Positions 42,926 through 60,443 of a DNA stretch of 64,000 nt are shown here, in pieces. This DNA comes from Chondrilla cf. caribensis (Eukaryota > Porifera > Demospongiae > Chondrillida > Chondrillidae), in contig OZ026560.1 in the NCBI GenBank assembly GCA_964020155.1, positions 4,954,259-5,018,258 on the forward strand, read 5' to 3'. Made by a program: the position numbers and the translations under genes. The notes beneath the pieces were generated by a model, which searched no databases, was not told the origin of the DNA, and saw only the letters and a program-made list of their open reading frames with translations. Each line of letters opens with the position of its first letter. The stretch's first letter is position 1.

Positions 42926-45900
42926 AGCCCTGGCATATGACATTGTTCCATTATCCTTCACATGAAGGTGTCCAGCCGTCTCAACAGGGCCATGTCTCCG
43001 GTGACGTCGGTGGTCCTGAGAAAATTGTGATGTCACCAGAAGAGCTTGCCTTTGTATCTGAGTTTGTTGGATCTATACTTGAGAAGGCATTGACCCAGTG
43101 AGTGGTGTGCGGATACAGTCGGCTTGCAACAATACAGACGTGTTGTGGCCAATTTACTCCATTATCCCTAAAGTGATTAACTAATTAGGTTTATTCCACT
43201 TGTTCTTTGTAGAATTATCAATGAGGAAAACCCTGCAATCACCTCATCACCCACTGGAGACAATTCTATTATTGATGTTGATATCTGTGAGGATAATCCT
43301 GTAATTACACCTGTAACCAGGGACAACCTTAGTGTTAATGAGGTTCAAGGGGACACCCCCATCCTTGAAGTTACTGTTGATGAAGCTATCTGTGATGAGG
43401 TTCCTTCCATGGTTCGTGTGAAAATTGAGGAGACAGCAAAGGAGAGCTCTGATGAACTGTATTCAGTGGACTCGTTAACGGAGGTCACATGTTCTGCACC
43501 TGACCTATTGTCTGACAATGATCGCACCACCACACCCACAATCGGTGAGGAGTTGGTGCCTCCAGAAGACTACCCGCGTTCCCAGAGCATCACAACTCCA
43601 GAGCTAGTCCCTCTGAGAACAGCAGCATCCAAGCTTCGTTTGGGCATGACCCGGGAGTCGTGGAGGAGGAGTAAGAGCCTGAATGCCGTGGACCTTGATG
43701 AGGAACCGATATGGGAGGAGTCCGTCGAAAACCCAACTCAGGAATACCCAACAAGTGAATCATGTCTTTCTTCTGACGAAGAAGATTCGGAAAGTGCCGG
43801 AGGAGAAGAGAGCCCTCGCCATGAGTCAGACACAGATAGCTTCCTCTCGGCCCGGGAAGACTTCAGTAACTCTCCCAGTCTTCCTCGATCAAAGGTGGCC
43901 ACAAACAAATCCTCAGACCCTGTCCTCCTCAAGGTATCCGAGGTGGTGAAGAAGGCTGTCACCAGACCACTTGGGGAGTTACCGTCAGTGAGCATTGTAG
44001 AAGTGACTGACAAGAACCACCTGGTAGATAAGGACTCTGTTCCTCAAAAAGAACCATCCTTTGCTGACGTCACTGCTCCAGAGAAATCTGTTGGATTTAC
44101 TATTCCCCAAGGGGAATTCCCCAGGACTGTTTCCACTGAATCTGATATGGCTCGATTGTCTGATTTGAATCTCTCCGATGTCGACGTCAGCATCAATAGT
44201 GAGGGTCTTGATGAGTCTATTGGTCGAGACCGGGGGAAGAGTGACCCGCTTCCCTTCTCCATTGTCGTGGCTCATGGAGAGATGGAGTCATCTCACTCGC
44301 ATGAAACACTATCATCTCCAAAAAGTGGACCGACCTTGAAGGTCATCAATGTTGATGATGGACCAGAGGAGTCCGTTTCGAGCAAGTCAGTTGAGAGCCC
44401 CAAACAGCACAAGAAGAGATCTGGCAGGTCCAAGACTCACCTCGGTGTAGGGGGCCAGACCGGCTGCGATAGTGGGTTCGAGAGCAACAACAGCAGAAAC
44501 GCGTCATCTGTGTCCGACACTATGTCCGTGGTCCTCAACACGCTGACCACGGTCAAGAGATCTCAATCAGCCCGTAGTGACTCTGCAGTAGCCGACAAGG
44601 TGAGGTCCTCCTTCACCCTGCAACCTGGTTCTCCCCCGATACACAGACACTCCACAGAGGAGCTGAGGGATAACAACACCCTGCCTCCCTCTCCTCTGGT
44701 GTCTGTGTCACCCAAGGACAGATCTTCTCCACCTGTGACCCACTCTCCTACTCACTCCCGGGACAAACCAGCAATGACCTTCGGCAGTCCTGTTGAAGAC
44801 GGAGACGAAGTCGATGAACCAAAGATGTACCAGACATCAGTGGAAGAAGTCGTTCTCAGAAGAAAATTATCAAATTCTCCAGTAATGAGGAAAACTCTTT
44901 CTGATTCGAAAGTGCCTCTGACATCGGAAGAGAAGCCAGCCAAGGTTCTTGTCAGCCCATCCAAATCGAAAAGTAGGCGTGCCACCAGTGGGGGCGACAG
45001 CCCAACCACACCCCCTCACAACCTAATGAATTCAATTAGCTCCAACTCCATTCAGAGAAACACCAGTAACTCTGAGTGTGTAGCTATCGTGGACAACACA
45101 GACGGGGGATCCAGGAGGGGGTCTGTCCGAAGCATGCTCATACAACCATCCTCATCCATGTTCTCGGTTGGTAGCGCATCATTAATACCCACCACTGCCT
45201 CGGACGACCTCCCTCCTCCTCCACAACAGGTCAAGTTGAGGGAGAAGAATAAGCCTGTGGATAAGACAGTTAGAGCATCCATTGCTGTGGAATACGCTAG
45301 TCAGTTTGTCCCGTCTGTAGGTGGCAGTCAGTTGTATTCCCAAGACAGTTTCCAATCTGTGCCATATTGGAATGAGGACCAGGCCAGTGTTACCGAGCTG
45401 ACCATTGCCGAGGAGCAGGAGTCAGAGAGTAGCAACCCTGAGCAAGAGGATGAAGACGAGAAGAGGCCCCTCTCCTCACATCCCGAGCTAGCCTTACCCC
45501 AGCAATTCAACTGGAGTCAGACGGTCAGTAAGAAGAGGCTGAAAGCCATGAGCCGTGCTGAGAGGGATCGCCAATCACTCATGTTTGAGTTCATTCAGAC
45601 GGAACAGAACCACCACCAGTCTTTGGCCCTGATGGCACTGGTCTTCCGGAATGGCATGTTGGAGAAGTCCATATTGAGCGAGGACCAGGTCCACAAGCTG
45701 TTCCCAGTCCTGGACGACCTCTTGAGCATCAGCAAGAGGTTCAGTGAGGACCTTCGCCAGAGGAAGGAGGACTCTCCCGACAGTATCCTGGAGACGATAT
45801 CGGATGTCCTGCTGCAGCAGTTTGTTGGGTGGCGAGCGGACCAGATGGTGAAGGCATTTGGCACGTATGCCTCCAACCAGAAGTACATCGTGTCTAGCTA

Positions 45901-47590
45901 CAAGGAGCACATGAAGTTGAAGAAGTTCAAGCGTTTTGTCAACGAGTGCTGCAAGAACCCAGCTGCCAACCGGAGGAACTTCCCCGATCTCGTTCAGTCC
46001 ATTACTGCAAGAATCAGTAAATATGTCATTTTAATGGAAAATTTGGTGAAAGAGAGTGAGCGATGTGCGGCAGCTGATCTTGAGGATCTCTACACTGCCA
46101 AGTCGGCCATTCAGAGGCTGGTCCAGGAGGTGGAGTGTGTGGTAAAGGAGAAGACCAGCAGGATAGAACTGGTGAGGATCCAGGACAGTCTGGACGTCCA
46201 CCTGCCTAAATCCGTCATGAAGGACGAGAAGAAGAGAAAGGACCTTAAGAGCATCCAGTTCACCGCCAGTCATCGAAGGTTGATCCGAGATGGTCGGGCT
46301 ATCTGGCTTGGATCACATCAGAGGGCCCTGGAGGTGTATGTTGTCTTGGTAACAGACTTTATTGCTTTCCTCAGCGAGACCAATGGGAAGTACAACATTG
46401 CTTTGCTACAGGACTTCCAGGTGAGCCATAAATGGAATCTCACTGTTACCATAACAACACTTGGCTTCTATGCAGTGCTTGTAAAATCATATTACTGTTA
46501 ATTTATCTCATTGCATGACCATATCTGATTCCTTTGTTACCTTTTGATTTCATTGATTGAGTTACTGTATTGTTTTAGTGTCGTCACCTGCTTCCCAAAT
46601 ACCTTTAGCCACCTGTCGTTTGATTGGTCGATACTAATCACTTGCTCCCTGAATACCTTTAGCCACCTGTCATTCGGTTGGTCGATATTCATGTGAGGGT
46701 AGACGCTGCCTCTAAAGTCCAGCTCCTGATTCTGAAGAAGGAGCAGCCAGAATTCTACAAGCTGAAGTTCAAGAACTCTGTCGAGTGTGATAGATGGCAG
46801 GCAGCCATCTCCTCTGCCATAGAGGTCTGCAAAGAAAAGAAGTTCAACTGTGGTGAGTTGTGGTGTGAAGCTTATCCCTTTATCAGGTGTAATGTTGGTT
46901 CTGAGTCACTTGAGGTGCTATTTTCAACACCGATAAGAGATAAACGTCTTCCCCTCCACCCTACAGATTGTTTTGGTGGCAAGCCCGACCCAGAGCAGAA
47001 AGAAGTGGAGGTTTGTTAAGAGCTTGCATGCACCCTGATCAGTTGGTTTAGGTTGACTTTGATCTGCTTTTATATCCCAGGATCACGCGATGGAACCCAA
47101 GTATGTACCCGTGTGAAAAGATAAGGAGATACATGTCTCCCCCATTTGACCCCACCCCCCTCCCCAAGGGGAACTCAACATTGCCAAATGCCATTCAGCA
47201 CCAGTGTCTTCCTACTTGTCTATTTATAAATTGTTGACTTTCAGTTTTCACAGTATCACTTTCATTTTATGCCCCATTTAGCTAGTAACACACACACACA
47301 TTACAGGAAAGGTTGTTGTGGTCAGTGTTGAAGTATTGCACTAATGTGTTCCGATCGCTGTAGGGAAAAGATGATCTCTGACGCTCACAGACAGGTGACT
47401 GTGGCTCAGAAGTTGCTGGAGAGGAGTAAGCCAACAGTCTCTGTCTTCAGGTCGGGGAGCTTTGCTGCTGCTGACAGACAGGGCAAGTCTCTGCTTCAGA
47501 GGGATAACCCAAGAATGTCTAGTCAAAGAGGTCTGGGTGGGCCTAGGAACAGGCCAGAGAGGAAGTCTGCCATGCAGAAGACTAAGGAAG

Positions 47591-47642
<52 letters not shown>

Positions 47643-47776
47643 TACTAGTAGGGATGATGGTATATGCCTGTCTTAATGAATTACTACTCTGTTTGTTCTC
47701 CAGCTCTTCCTCAGGAGTATATAGCAGCTCTAGTCAACATGACAGACACAGTACAGAAGCTACTGGTTAGTAATAC

Positions 47777-47816
<40 letters not shown>

Positions 47817-48284
47817 TGGTCAGTGTACTTGTGGTATTTACCGAGGTCTTCTTGTCCTTTTGTTAGGAGTGTATCACTGAGCAGGACATCACTATAGCAA
47901 AGTATGGATGTGTGCCTGTGTGGTGTGGTGTGTGTGTGTGTGGTGTGTGTGTGTGTGTGTGTGTTCGTGTGTGTGTATGTGGTTCAAATTAATATCTTTT
48001 GATGTAGATTGAATGACCAGCTTCAAAGGCAGTCAGTGGGAACAGCTGGTAATGGGACAATAAAGAGGCAAACCTCCTCGGCATCAGTCACTTCGGAGTC
48101 GAACTTGGACTGGGGGACCCGTACTGCTGTTCCCATGACAACCGTGAATGAAGGAGACGACAGTGAATTTAGCGAATCTTGTCCTGTCGTTACCATGCGA
48201 ACTCATTCCATCAGTTCTAAATTATACAACAGACCTCGGTCCTTCCACGAGGAATTAACTCGAAGTTATGACACAAATAGTTGA
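40886..48284 (+). CDS. AKAP13/ARHGEF28-type Rho guanine-nucleotide exchange factor
   Basis: Lbc-family RhoGEF that would load GTP on RhoA at cytoskeletal scaffolds. Fourteen exons: 40886-41183, 41276-41788, 42094-42265, 42329-42549, 42622-42801, 42968-43097, 43213-46420 (3.2 kb), 46663-46852, 46967-47010, 47081-47100, 47364-47590, 47704-47765, 47867-47901 and 48008-48284, 1,858 residues. The N-terminal domain (residues 1-280) matches AKAP13/ARHGEF28, followed by an ankyrin-like pair (DGTLFHLLAQFGL). A long serine-rich disordered region comes next. The DH domain starts near FEFIQTEQNHHQSL (nt about 45570). The PH domain is split by the intron after 46420 and ends with W..A (WQAAISSAIEV). The C-terminus has a short helical segment. 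The C1 finger seen in AKAP13 is missing. The start ATG 40886 follows an acceptor, so an upstream untranslated exon is likely. Confidence 0.9.
42802..42925. repeat. (TG)n microsatellite forming a RhoGEF splice donor
   Basis: TG array that begins at the donor of exon 5 (TCACCAG|GTGTGTG) and fills most of the intron before exon 6. The tract from 41184 does the same after exon 1. Confidence 0.9.
46595..46690 (+). repeat. Tandem duplication of a 3' splice site (54-bp spacing)
   Basis: The string ACCTTTAGCCACCTGTC occurs at 46601 and again at 46655, each followed by a diverged GATTGGTCGATA/GGTTGGTCGATA. Only the second leads into an open PH-domain exon (46663). The first would meet TGA after four codons. 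Confidence 0.75.
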
Positions 48285-48796
48285 TCATATGCACACTGTC
48301 AATTGATAATCAGGTCCATATTTGTATGTATACTAATGTATTCACCCTTCCCATTCCGAGTTTCAATTTGGAAGTGTGTTGTAATTATTTGCTGTATCAA
48401 GTGATTTGCTATTTTAATCAAATCAATCAATAATTTGTGGAATACATATGAATCGATATAACATGTAAAATCAATTTGATCCGTTCAATAGACACTCCCT
48501 CTCTTGCACAACATGAAGGAGACACTTTCTGGGACATGTGCATTCTACAGGGAAAGAGAACGAACAGTAGCTAGGACATACATGCACACACTACTGATGG
48601 AGCCATCAGTGATAGCTGTCCCTATCCTTCACACACTACTGATGGAGCCATCAGTGATAGCTGTCCCTATCCTTCACACACTACTGATGGAGCCATCAGT
48701 GACAGCTGTCCCAATTCTTCACAATACATGTCACTGGGCCAAAGCATCCAAGTTAGACCACTGGAACTGATGTGAATGGTCTAGCAAGACATACTA
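48285..48796. other. 3' region between convergent RhoGEF and MFSD12, with a 45-bp repeat
   Basis: No gene is seen. 48588-48722 holds three copies of a 45-bp unit whose core CTGATGGAGCCATCAG is a perfect inverted repeat with a two-base loop. The rest is AT-rich 3' UTR-like sequence. Confidence 0.7.
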
Positions 48797-51550
<2,754 letters not shown>

Positions 51551-51627
51551 AGTTCAATCTGTCGCCATTTAAATGATTTGTGTCCCGTGACTTATTACTG
51601 GCCCCGCCCGGCGAAAGGGAGTTTTAA
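51551..51627. promoter_or_regulatory. Bidirectional promoter: MFSD12 (-) / SUGP1 (+)
   Basis: Only 77 bp separate the two start codons. The stretch includes GCCCCGCCCGGCG (51601-51613), a GC-box-like element, and TGTCCCGTGACTTA. Both 5' UTRs and core promoters must overlap here or extend into the neighbouring genes. Confidence 0.6.
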
Positions 51628-54313
<2,686 letters not shown>

Positions 54314-54517
54314 GTCTTACTATCAAATTAATTTACATATTATGCATAATAATGATAGTACATTGTATTATTATACTCAACAATTAATATTCGTGTATCA
54401 TATCCTTATTTGGCAACGAACCCACACCCATGAACTCCAACTGTTTATTTAGGGGACGGTTATCGGAGTCCCTATCATTCCTGCGAGCCAGTCTGAGAGG
54501 CTAGATCACGAGTGACA

Positions 54518-57500
54518 ATGCCGAGAACTTGCGGGATCATCGTGGACTCAAACTGCGTAGTGAGTTGGGGACATGGTCAGCTGTGCTGATCACCCGTATA
54601 GCGAGTGGTGTCGCCAGCGTGTGACCCCGTACAGTCAACACCCTCTTCCTCCGCTGTCCCTTAGGAGGACCTCCCTCCGCGGTTCCACACGTATGCAGAT
54701 CGCTACGACGATGCCAGCACCGTCTGGGTATTTGTCTGCGCCATCCTCATGTTCTTCATGGTGAGTCCACACAGCCGGCGGTATTTTAATGGGTGGGGTA
54801 TAGAGTATCTATGATGGGGTCAACACATTCGAATGCACCTCTAACAACCCAGACGTGTGTGTGTGCTTCCCCATTGATGATAGTGCTCCTTACACAATTA
54901 GCGCTGTTTGTTTAACCTATCGGTATTGTGAGGTTTAGACGTTTCCCGCCCTGTTGGTAATTAGCCCATGTCGTAATCCTTGTTGGTGAAAGAGAAAGGC
55001 GATTGATTATTGTAGTTGTTAAATTGTGGCTCAAAGTTTGTTCAATTTCATGTTCGTATTATGAATCTGTTATTTGTCGTGTAGAAAGCAGGTTTCCTCT
55101 ACATCGAACAAGCTTTTGCTAAATCAGATGTCCCTTGGCGCAGGAGAGTGGTGCTAGCCGTGAGTCACTGCAATTGTGTGTGGTGTCTGCATGTGATTTG
55201 AGTGGTCACCCCATCCTCAGAAATACCTCGACACTTTTGGGAGTACCCTGGGATTCTTCCTCTTTGGATTTGCCATCTCAACTGGTGATAAAGGCTCTCT
55301 CTTTTTTCTCGGAGAAAATGCAGACTACATTTTTTGGTTCTTTAGAGTGAGCCCGTGATAAATGTTCAGATCAATAAAGTATCATGTTTTGTTTACTGTT
55401 GTTGTTGTTGTTGTTATTGTTGTTGCAGTTCACGTTTGCTAGTAATACGGCTACCATATTGGGTGGGCTACTGGTGGGTGGACATGTCCAGCTACGAGCT
55501 ATATCCATTTTCTTCTATGCGTTTGTGATGAGTGTAAGCGACAAATCACATGACTTTCACATGATCATACGGAAGTAGGTGTGTCATTGCAGCTTGCCAC
55601 TCCCTCAGGGTTTCATCCATCCACTAATAGCTCGCATGGCGTGGGTTGTAGGGGTGGAGTCTCCAATAAGTTTCTCCCCGTTTCGTTACTGTAACGGAAC
55701 ACCAAGGGCATCCCTGTTGACAGCACACACCAATGACAGTATCTTCGGAGGCCAGTTCGCACCTCTCCTCTACATCGACTTTGCTGGATCTGGAACAGTC
55801 CATCTCCTCGGTATGATCCCATAAAAGTGCTCTGTTTTTGTTTGTTGTTGTTGTGTTTTGTTTTTCTGTAATGTTTGTTGTTGCTACCTCATGCAGTCTC
55901 CCCCTACAGGTGGGATGGCTGGATTTGTACTCGCCGTCTTCCACTGGTTCGAGATGAAACACAAGGGTCCTTATAATTACTTTTTATCATTAATTAAATA
56001 TTTATCAAAAAGACGTACTGGTACTAAGGAAGAAGCTGACAGCGGTGAAAATGCTCAAAGGAGGACTGTTGATGTGAGTGTCACAAGAACCTTCATTTAC
56101 GCTTGTGTTGATAGTTGCATTCTTGCCTTCTCGAACCAGGAGGACAGAGATGATGTAAACGACACCCCTAAAACGTGGGTAGCGTGTCAGGCACCTGAAT
56201 TTGATTGAAAAGTCACAAAATATTACTTTCTATTTTTGTCTGTGTGATCTTGATGTGCTGTAGACCATGTCCCAAACGACTTATTGACTTTCGCGACTTC
56301 TTGGATTGGATGTACCCGACTGGTGGTGGAGGGGAGAATGTGGAGAGTGCTGCTCTCGGCGTGATCATCCTCTGGACCACCTGGTTTGCCTTCAATGCGG
56401 GCTCAACTGAGAGCATATCCGGTGAGACCTCAATCTACAAATGATGGAACATCACCAAGTCCACACTCCAACAACCAGTGTTGTGTGTACTACGTCACCC
56501 ATGGTGTTGTGTGTACTACATCACCCATGTTGTTGTGTGTACTACATCACCCATGGTGTTGTGTGTACTACATCACCCATGTTGTTGTGTGTTCCCCATC
56601 ACCCATGGTGTTGTTGTTGTGTGTGCAGGCACTGCCCTACATGCGATGGTGGGCCGCATTGCTCTGGTGATGGCTGTGGCTGCTGCTACTGGTGGACTTA
56701 CCAGTACTATTGTCTGTGGGCTGGTCCAGGTATTTTGACAGAATCCCCCCCTCTCAAATGTCCCAAATTCCTACCTGTGTCTGTTTTCAACAGATCTACA
56801 AGAGAGATAACGGTTTCAACACAAACGAAATAGCTAATGGAGTTCTGGCATGTTTGGTGGCTGTTACAGGGTGCTGTCCGTTCATTGATCCTCTCTGGGC
56901 TATTCTGATTGGTCGTAAGTCACATGACACCTTTAATGCAGTGTGTGCTGTTTCTGAGCATGTGTGTTCACTAATGCTGCAGCTCTCACCATCCTCTTCT
57001 ATCACATCGGATGCTTCATGGTCTATCAGCTGAATTTCCAGGATGGAGCAAGGATTTTTCCTCTGCATGGCATATGGTAGGTGTGGTGTTGACACGCCTA
57101 CTTCTTGTGATCATAACCCCACCCCCTTCCACCCTATAGCGGGTTCTGGGGTGTGCTCTGTGTGGGACTGTTTTATGAGAAGTGCCTCGTCCTGGAACTC
57201 TACGGCTCATCCTGCTTCTGTGACGAATACCTTGAATCTGAACTGGCTGAAATGGTGAATTACTAAGTTTCAATACTGTCCTCTTTGCATACAGTTGTAC
57301 AGTTTTAATTGTACAGTTGTGTAGTTGTACAGTTGTACAACTGTACAGTTATTGTTGTAAGTACAGTTATTGTTGTAAGTACAGTTATTGTTGTAAGTAC
57401 AGTTATTGTTGTAAGTACAGTTATTGTTGTAAGTACAGTTATTGTTGTACGTATTTGTACAGTTGTGTAGTTGTACAGTTGTATGGTTACAGTTGTTATA

Positions 57501-59033
57501 GTAGTTGCGACCTATTTGGAGGAGGTAACTCTCTATGCTGTCCCAGGTGTGATCATGTGTGGATGGTGCTGCATATGTAGTGTTGATGATGATTTCAGGA
57601 CGTGTCTCGTGTCTGTTATCTCCCAGTGAATTGGGTGGAGGTGGTACGATATGTGGGGGTGGAGGTGGTATGATATGTGGGGGTGGAGGTGGTACGATAT
57701 GTGGGTACGTATAGCTCTGGAGTAGCCAGGAGTTAACCTAGGAGGATGATTGAACAATTGAAGGGACCAGAAAAATGGCCGCCAGCAGTGATGTGACTAG
57801 TCGCTGGGAGAGCACATTAGCTTCTCATTAGCAACACACTAGTCTATCTAATGACTAGTAGAGATATAGGCTATCCTACATCAAACAGCAGAAATAGCAC
57901 AGTGGAAAGGATACCCTTGGGAAATTGAAATATGTGCAGGTTCAAATTTCACAGTATGTAGGGCAGAGTAGACTCGTTAGCACACTGGGACCTGTGTCAA
58001 GGCATAGGACAATAGCATAAAAGATGTGGTTAGCACTATTCTTACCCTCTCCTCACACCAGACAACTTCAACATGTGGTTACATTTCTTGTTGTGTGGGT
58101 TTGTGCAGAGTCAATTCAGAAAATAGCCCTAATGGATTGTTAATCCCCAACTCTAGTTTATTAGCTACACCAATATATCCGGACCTGTGTGCTGTGTGTG
58201 TGTGTGTCTGTGTGCGTGTTCTTGTATGAGTGGGTGGGTGTGTTTGTTTGTGTATGTACCATGTACACATGTGAAAAGAAAGTAATTGTTATCTACTCGG
58301 TACAGCTCTCTGACAAAGGACTCATCTTTGCCAATCAGCTAGCTGGAGGGCTTATCATCATTGCTCTAGCCATTCTCCTTTGTGGGACTCTGTTCCTGAT
58401 CCTGTGGTTCATCCCAGTCAAGCTACTCTACTATGCCACTGGGATGTATTGGTGGGTGTCTGTAGCCAGTGATTCTCCTATTATCTCTAATTGAAACGAT
58501 CATCAATCATGTACTTTAGACACACCCATCCTCACTCACTCATCTCAGACACACCCATCCTCACTCACTCATCTCAGACACACCCATCCTCACTCACTCA
58601 TCTCAGACACACCCATCCTCACTCACTCATCTCAGACACACCCATCCTCACTCACTCATCACAGACACACCCATCCTCACTCACTCATCTCAGACACACC
58701 CATCCTCACTCACTCATCTCAGACACACCCATCATCACTCACTCATCACAGACACACCCATCTTCACTCACTCATCACAGACACACCCATCTTCACTCAC
58801 TCATCTCAGACACACCCATCATCACTCACTCATCTCAGACACACCCATCTTCAGTCACCCTTGATCTGTTCAGGCTGTTCAACTTCAAGGATGAGCCTCA
58901 ATGCTGTGACCGCAAGCCGTACCAAAGTAGAGGGAGAATCAATTTCAAAGGAAACCTATTATTCACACACTTCAACGAAATCCAACCTCCACGGCCGAAC
59001 GAGGACCTCCAGTTGGAGACTATTCGAAGGTAG
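54518..59033 (+). CDS. Ammonium transporter, AMT/MEP/Rh superfamily
   Basis: Membrane channel/transporter for ammonium. Fifteen exons: 54518-54559, 54665-54760, 55085-55159, 55221-55346, 55429-55533, 55609-55810, 55910-56073, 56140-56174, 56264-56421, 56629-56729, 56794-56914, 56983-57076, 57140-57254, 58306-58451 and 58874-59033, 579 residues. Signatures: DFAGSGTVHLLGGMAG with the first pore histidine, ILWTTWFAFNAGST, ANGVLACLVAVTGCC, and PLHGICGFWGVLCVGLF with the second pore histidine. The line-up follows AMT order more closely than Rh. Odd features are a charged insertion of about 60 residues after the DFAGSG helix (KRRTGTKEEADSGENAQRR) and a cysteine-bearing loop (CLVLELYGSSCFCDEY). An extra in-phase exon at 58062-58190 is possible but not needed. 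Introns carry three minisatellites. Confidence 0.9.
56455..56615. repeat. 27-bp minisatellite (CTACATCACCCATGGTGTTG)
   Basis: About five and a half copies in AMT intron 9, each with ATCACCCATG(G/T)TGTTGTGTGTAC, directly upstream of the acceptor of exon 10. Confidence 0.9.
57345..57450. repeat. 18-bp minisatellite (GTACAGTTATTGTTGTAA)
   Basis: Six tandem copies in the 1.05-kb intron between AMT exons 13 and 14, flanked by further GTACAGTTGT blocks. Confidence 0.92.
57640..57705. repeat. G-rich repeat (GGGGGTGGAGGTGGTA)
   Basis: Three units of GGTGGAGGTGGTACGATATG in the same AMT intron. Spaced G-runs could form a quadruplex in the sense RNA. Confidence 0.7.
58516..58856. repeat. 29-bp minisatellite (CACCCATCCTCACTCACTCA then TCTCAGACA)
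   Basis: Nearly twelve copies filling the intron between the last two AMT exons, with CTCAG/CACAG and TCC/TCA/TCT variants. Confidence 0.94.
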
Positions 59034-59289
59034 ACACCGACTGAAGGAACTACATATGTGCTGACTGCTTGAATTACACTTAGCTTAGAGTTCTACAGCC
59101 TCTGGTACCAGTGGCTGTGTGTGTGGTATTCCAAGTAGTTTTCTGATTTTGTAATAATATAAGCAAGTTTATTTTGTACACACAGTACTATTGTGAATAC
59201 TAATGTAGCACCATCAACACTTGCTATTATTATTATCGTATATTACAATGAAGATTGTGAAAATAAATTATTATAAAAACCACTGGGTG

Positions 59290-60160
59290 TCATCTTAGTG
59301 TCTCTCCTCTGTACCTCACAAACTGATTGTCTGTTTCGTGGAGTGTAACCTCGTAGAGGAGGCCCCTTGGCATTAGGGGGTGATTCACCAGAAGGTCCCA
59401 AGCGTACACTGCGATGTTCTCCACAGTGCTGGAAGGAGTAAATAACACAACAGGAGATTAGCAGCACAGTAAAGCCTAACACAAAGACCAACTCATGCAA
59501 TCATAGGACTGCTATATTTCCCAGGCACAGGGGTTCTGTACTGTGTAGCTTTACACTTTCAACATCGAAATAAGGATCGTATTACAGCTGATTGTTTTGA
59601 CTGGTCAATTAGGTGGTCTCAATTGTGAGGTTCCACTGTATTAGTGATGGTGACAATATTGAAGGACAGTTTTGGGAACAAGAAATGGTTGACTGAAATC
59701 AGCACAGTTTATCAAACATTATCAAATGAGACCTGGGTCTGGAGTGGAAGTACTCCACTTCGACGTCCAAATTTTTGTGGTCCATCTTCTCCATCACAGT
59801 TTCCTACCAAACAAAACAATCTAAATATTATAAGTATTTGAAACAAAATTGAATGAATTTAATCATTTTTACTTTAATTATTGTCTTGAGATCAGAGAGG
59901 TTCATGATCATCCCCGTCACACCATCAATCTGAGAACCACAGACAGATGGAAAGATGGGCAGGATGAGCTGCTGAGCATGCACTGATCTGTAGATACTTC
60001 AGCATATGACAGTCACACACCTCACCCCTGAGGGTCACCTCAAGCTTGTAATTGTGTCCGTGGCCATGTGGATTGAAACATTTACCAAAAATGGCTTTGT
60101 TCTCAGCTTCTGATAATTTTGCACTGTTGGATGGTTTATAAAGGCACATAGCCACAACAC

Positions 60161-60209
<49 letters not shown>

Positions 60210-60303
60210 CTCACCTATTCAGTCTATGAGCAGCACTGAACTTTTCAATTCTTGTGAGATACCCAATATGCTTAGTTTCGTGTTCCAAATCCTTTTTAGC
60301 CAT
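59290..60303 (-). CDS. PTS: 6-pyruvoyl-tetrahydropterin synthase
   Basis: Second enzyme of tetrahydrobiopterin synthesis, converting dihydroneopterin triphosphate to 6-pyruvoyl-tetrahydropterin; zinc- and magnesium-dependent homohexamer. Five exons in sense order: 60303-60215, 60123-60021, 59929-59873, 59803-59733 and 59428-59290, summing to 459 nt, 152 residues, near the human 145. Zinc ligands are the histidine of FSAAHRL and two of GHGHNY; the catalytic cysteine is in [11 protein letters not shown]; then MDHKNLD and the glutamate of HETDNQ follow. The final exon is hidden under a longer open frame in another phase (59243-59500), which is not coding. Intron 2 opens in a TG run directly at the donor. 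It is head-to-head with CFAP161. Confidence 0.95.
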
Positions 60304-60443
60304 CAAATACAACCACCAATTCTTGCTCGAGAGAGATCTACGGATAGAGAGAGAGAGAGTGTATCGAGGGTATTCCCCTGTTATGCTACTGGCAGTACAG
60401 CTGCACGTGATGATTACCATAGCAACCACGATCCAGGTAAAAG
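60304..60443. promoter_or_regulatory. Bidirectional promoter: PTS (-) / CFAP161 (+)
   Basis: 140 bp between start codons. It contains CATAGCAACCACG (60417-60429), close to an RFX X-box half (GTTGCTATGG on the reverse strand), plausible for a ciliary gene such as CFAP161. A GAGAGAGAGAG tract lies at about 60346-60358. Confidence 0.5.

Noticed and set aside
58062..58190. Possible extra AMT exon between exons 13 and 14
   Set aside because: It is in phase, but the flanking exons also join in phase without it. The spliced product without it gives a better AMT C-terminal helix.
59243..59500. Minus-strand 85-residue frame with an apparent membrane span
   Set aside because: The true PTS last exon (59428-59290) lies in a different frame of the same stretch and matches the family end to end. 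The hydrophobic part is intron sequence.
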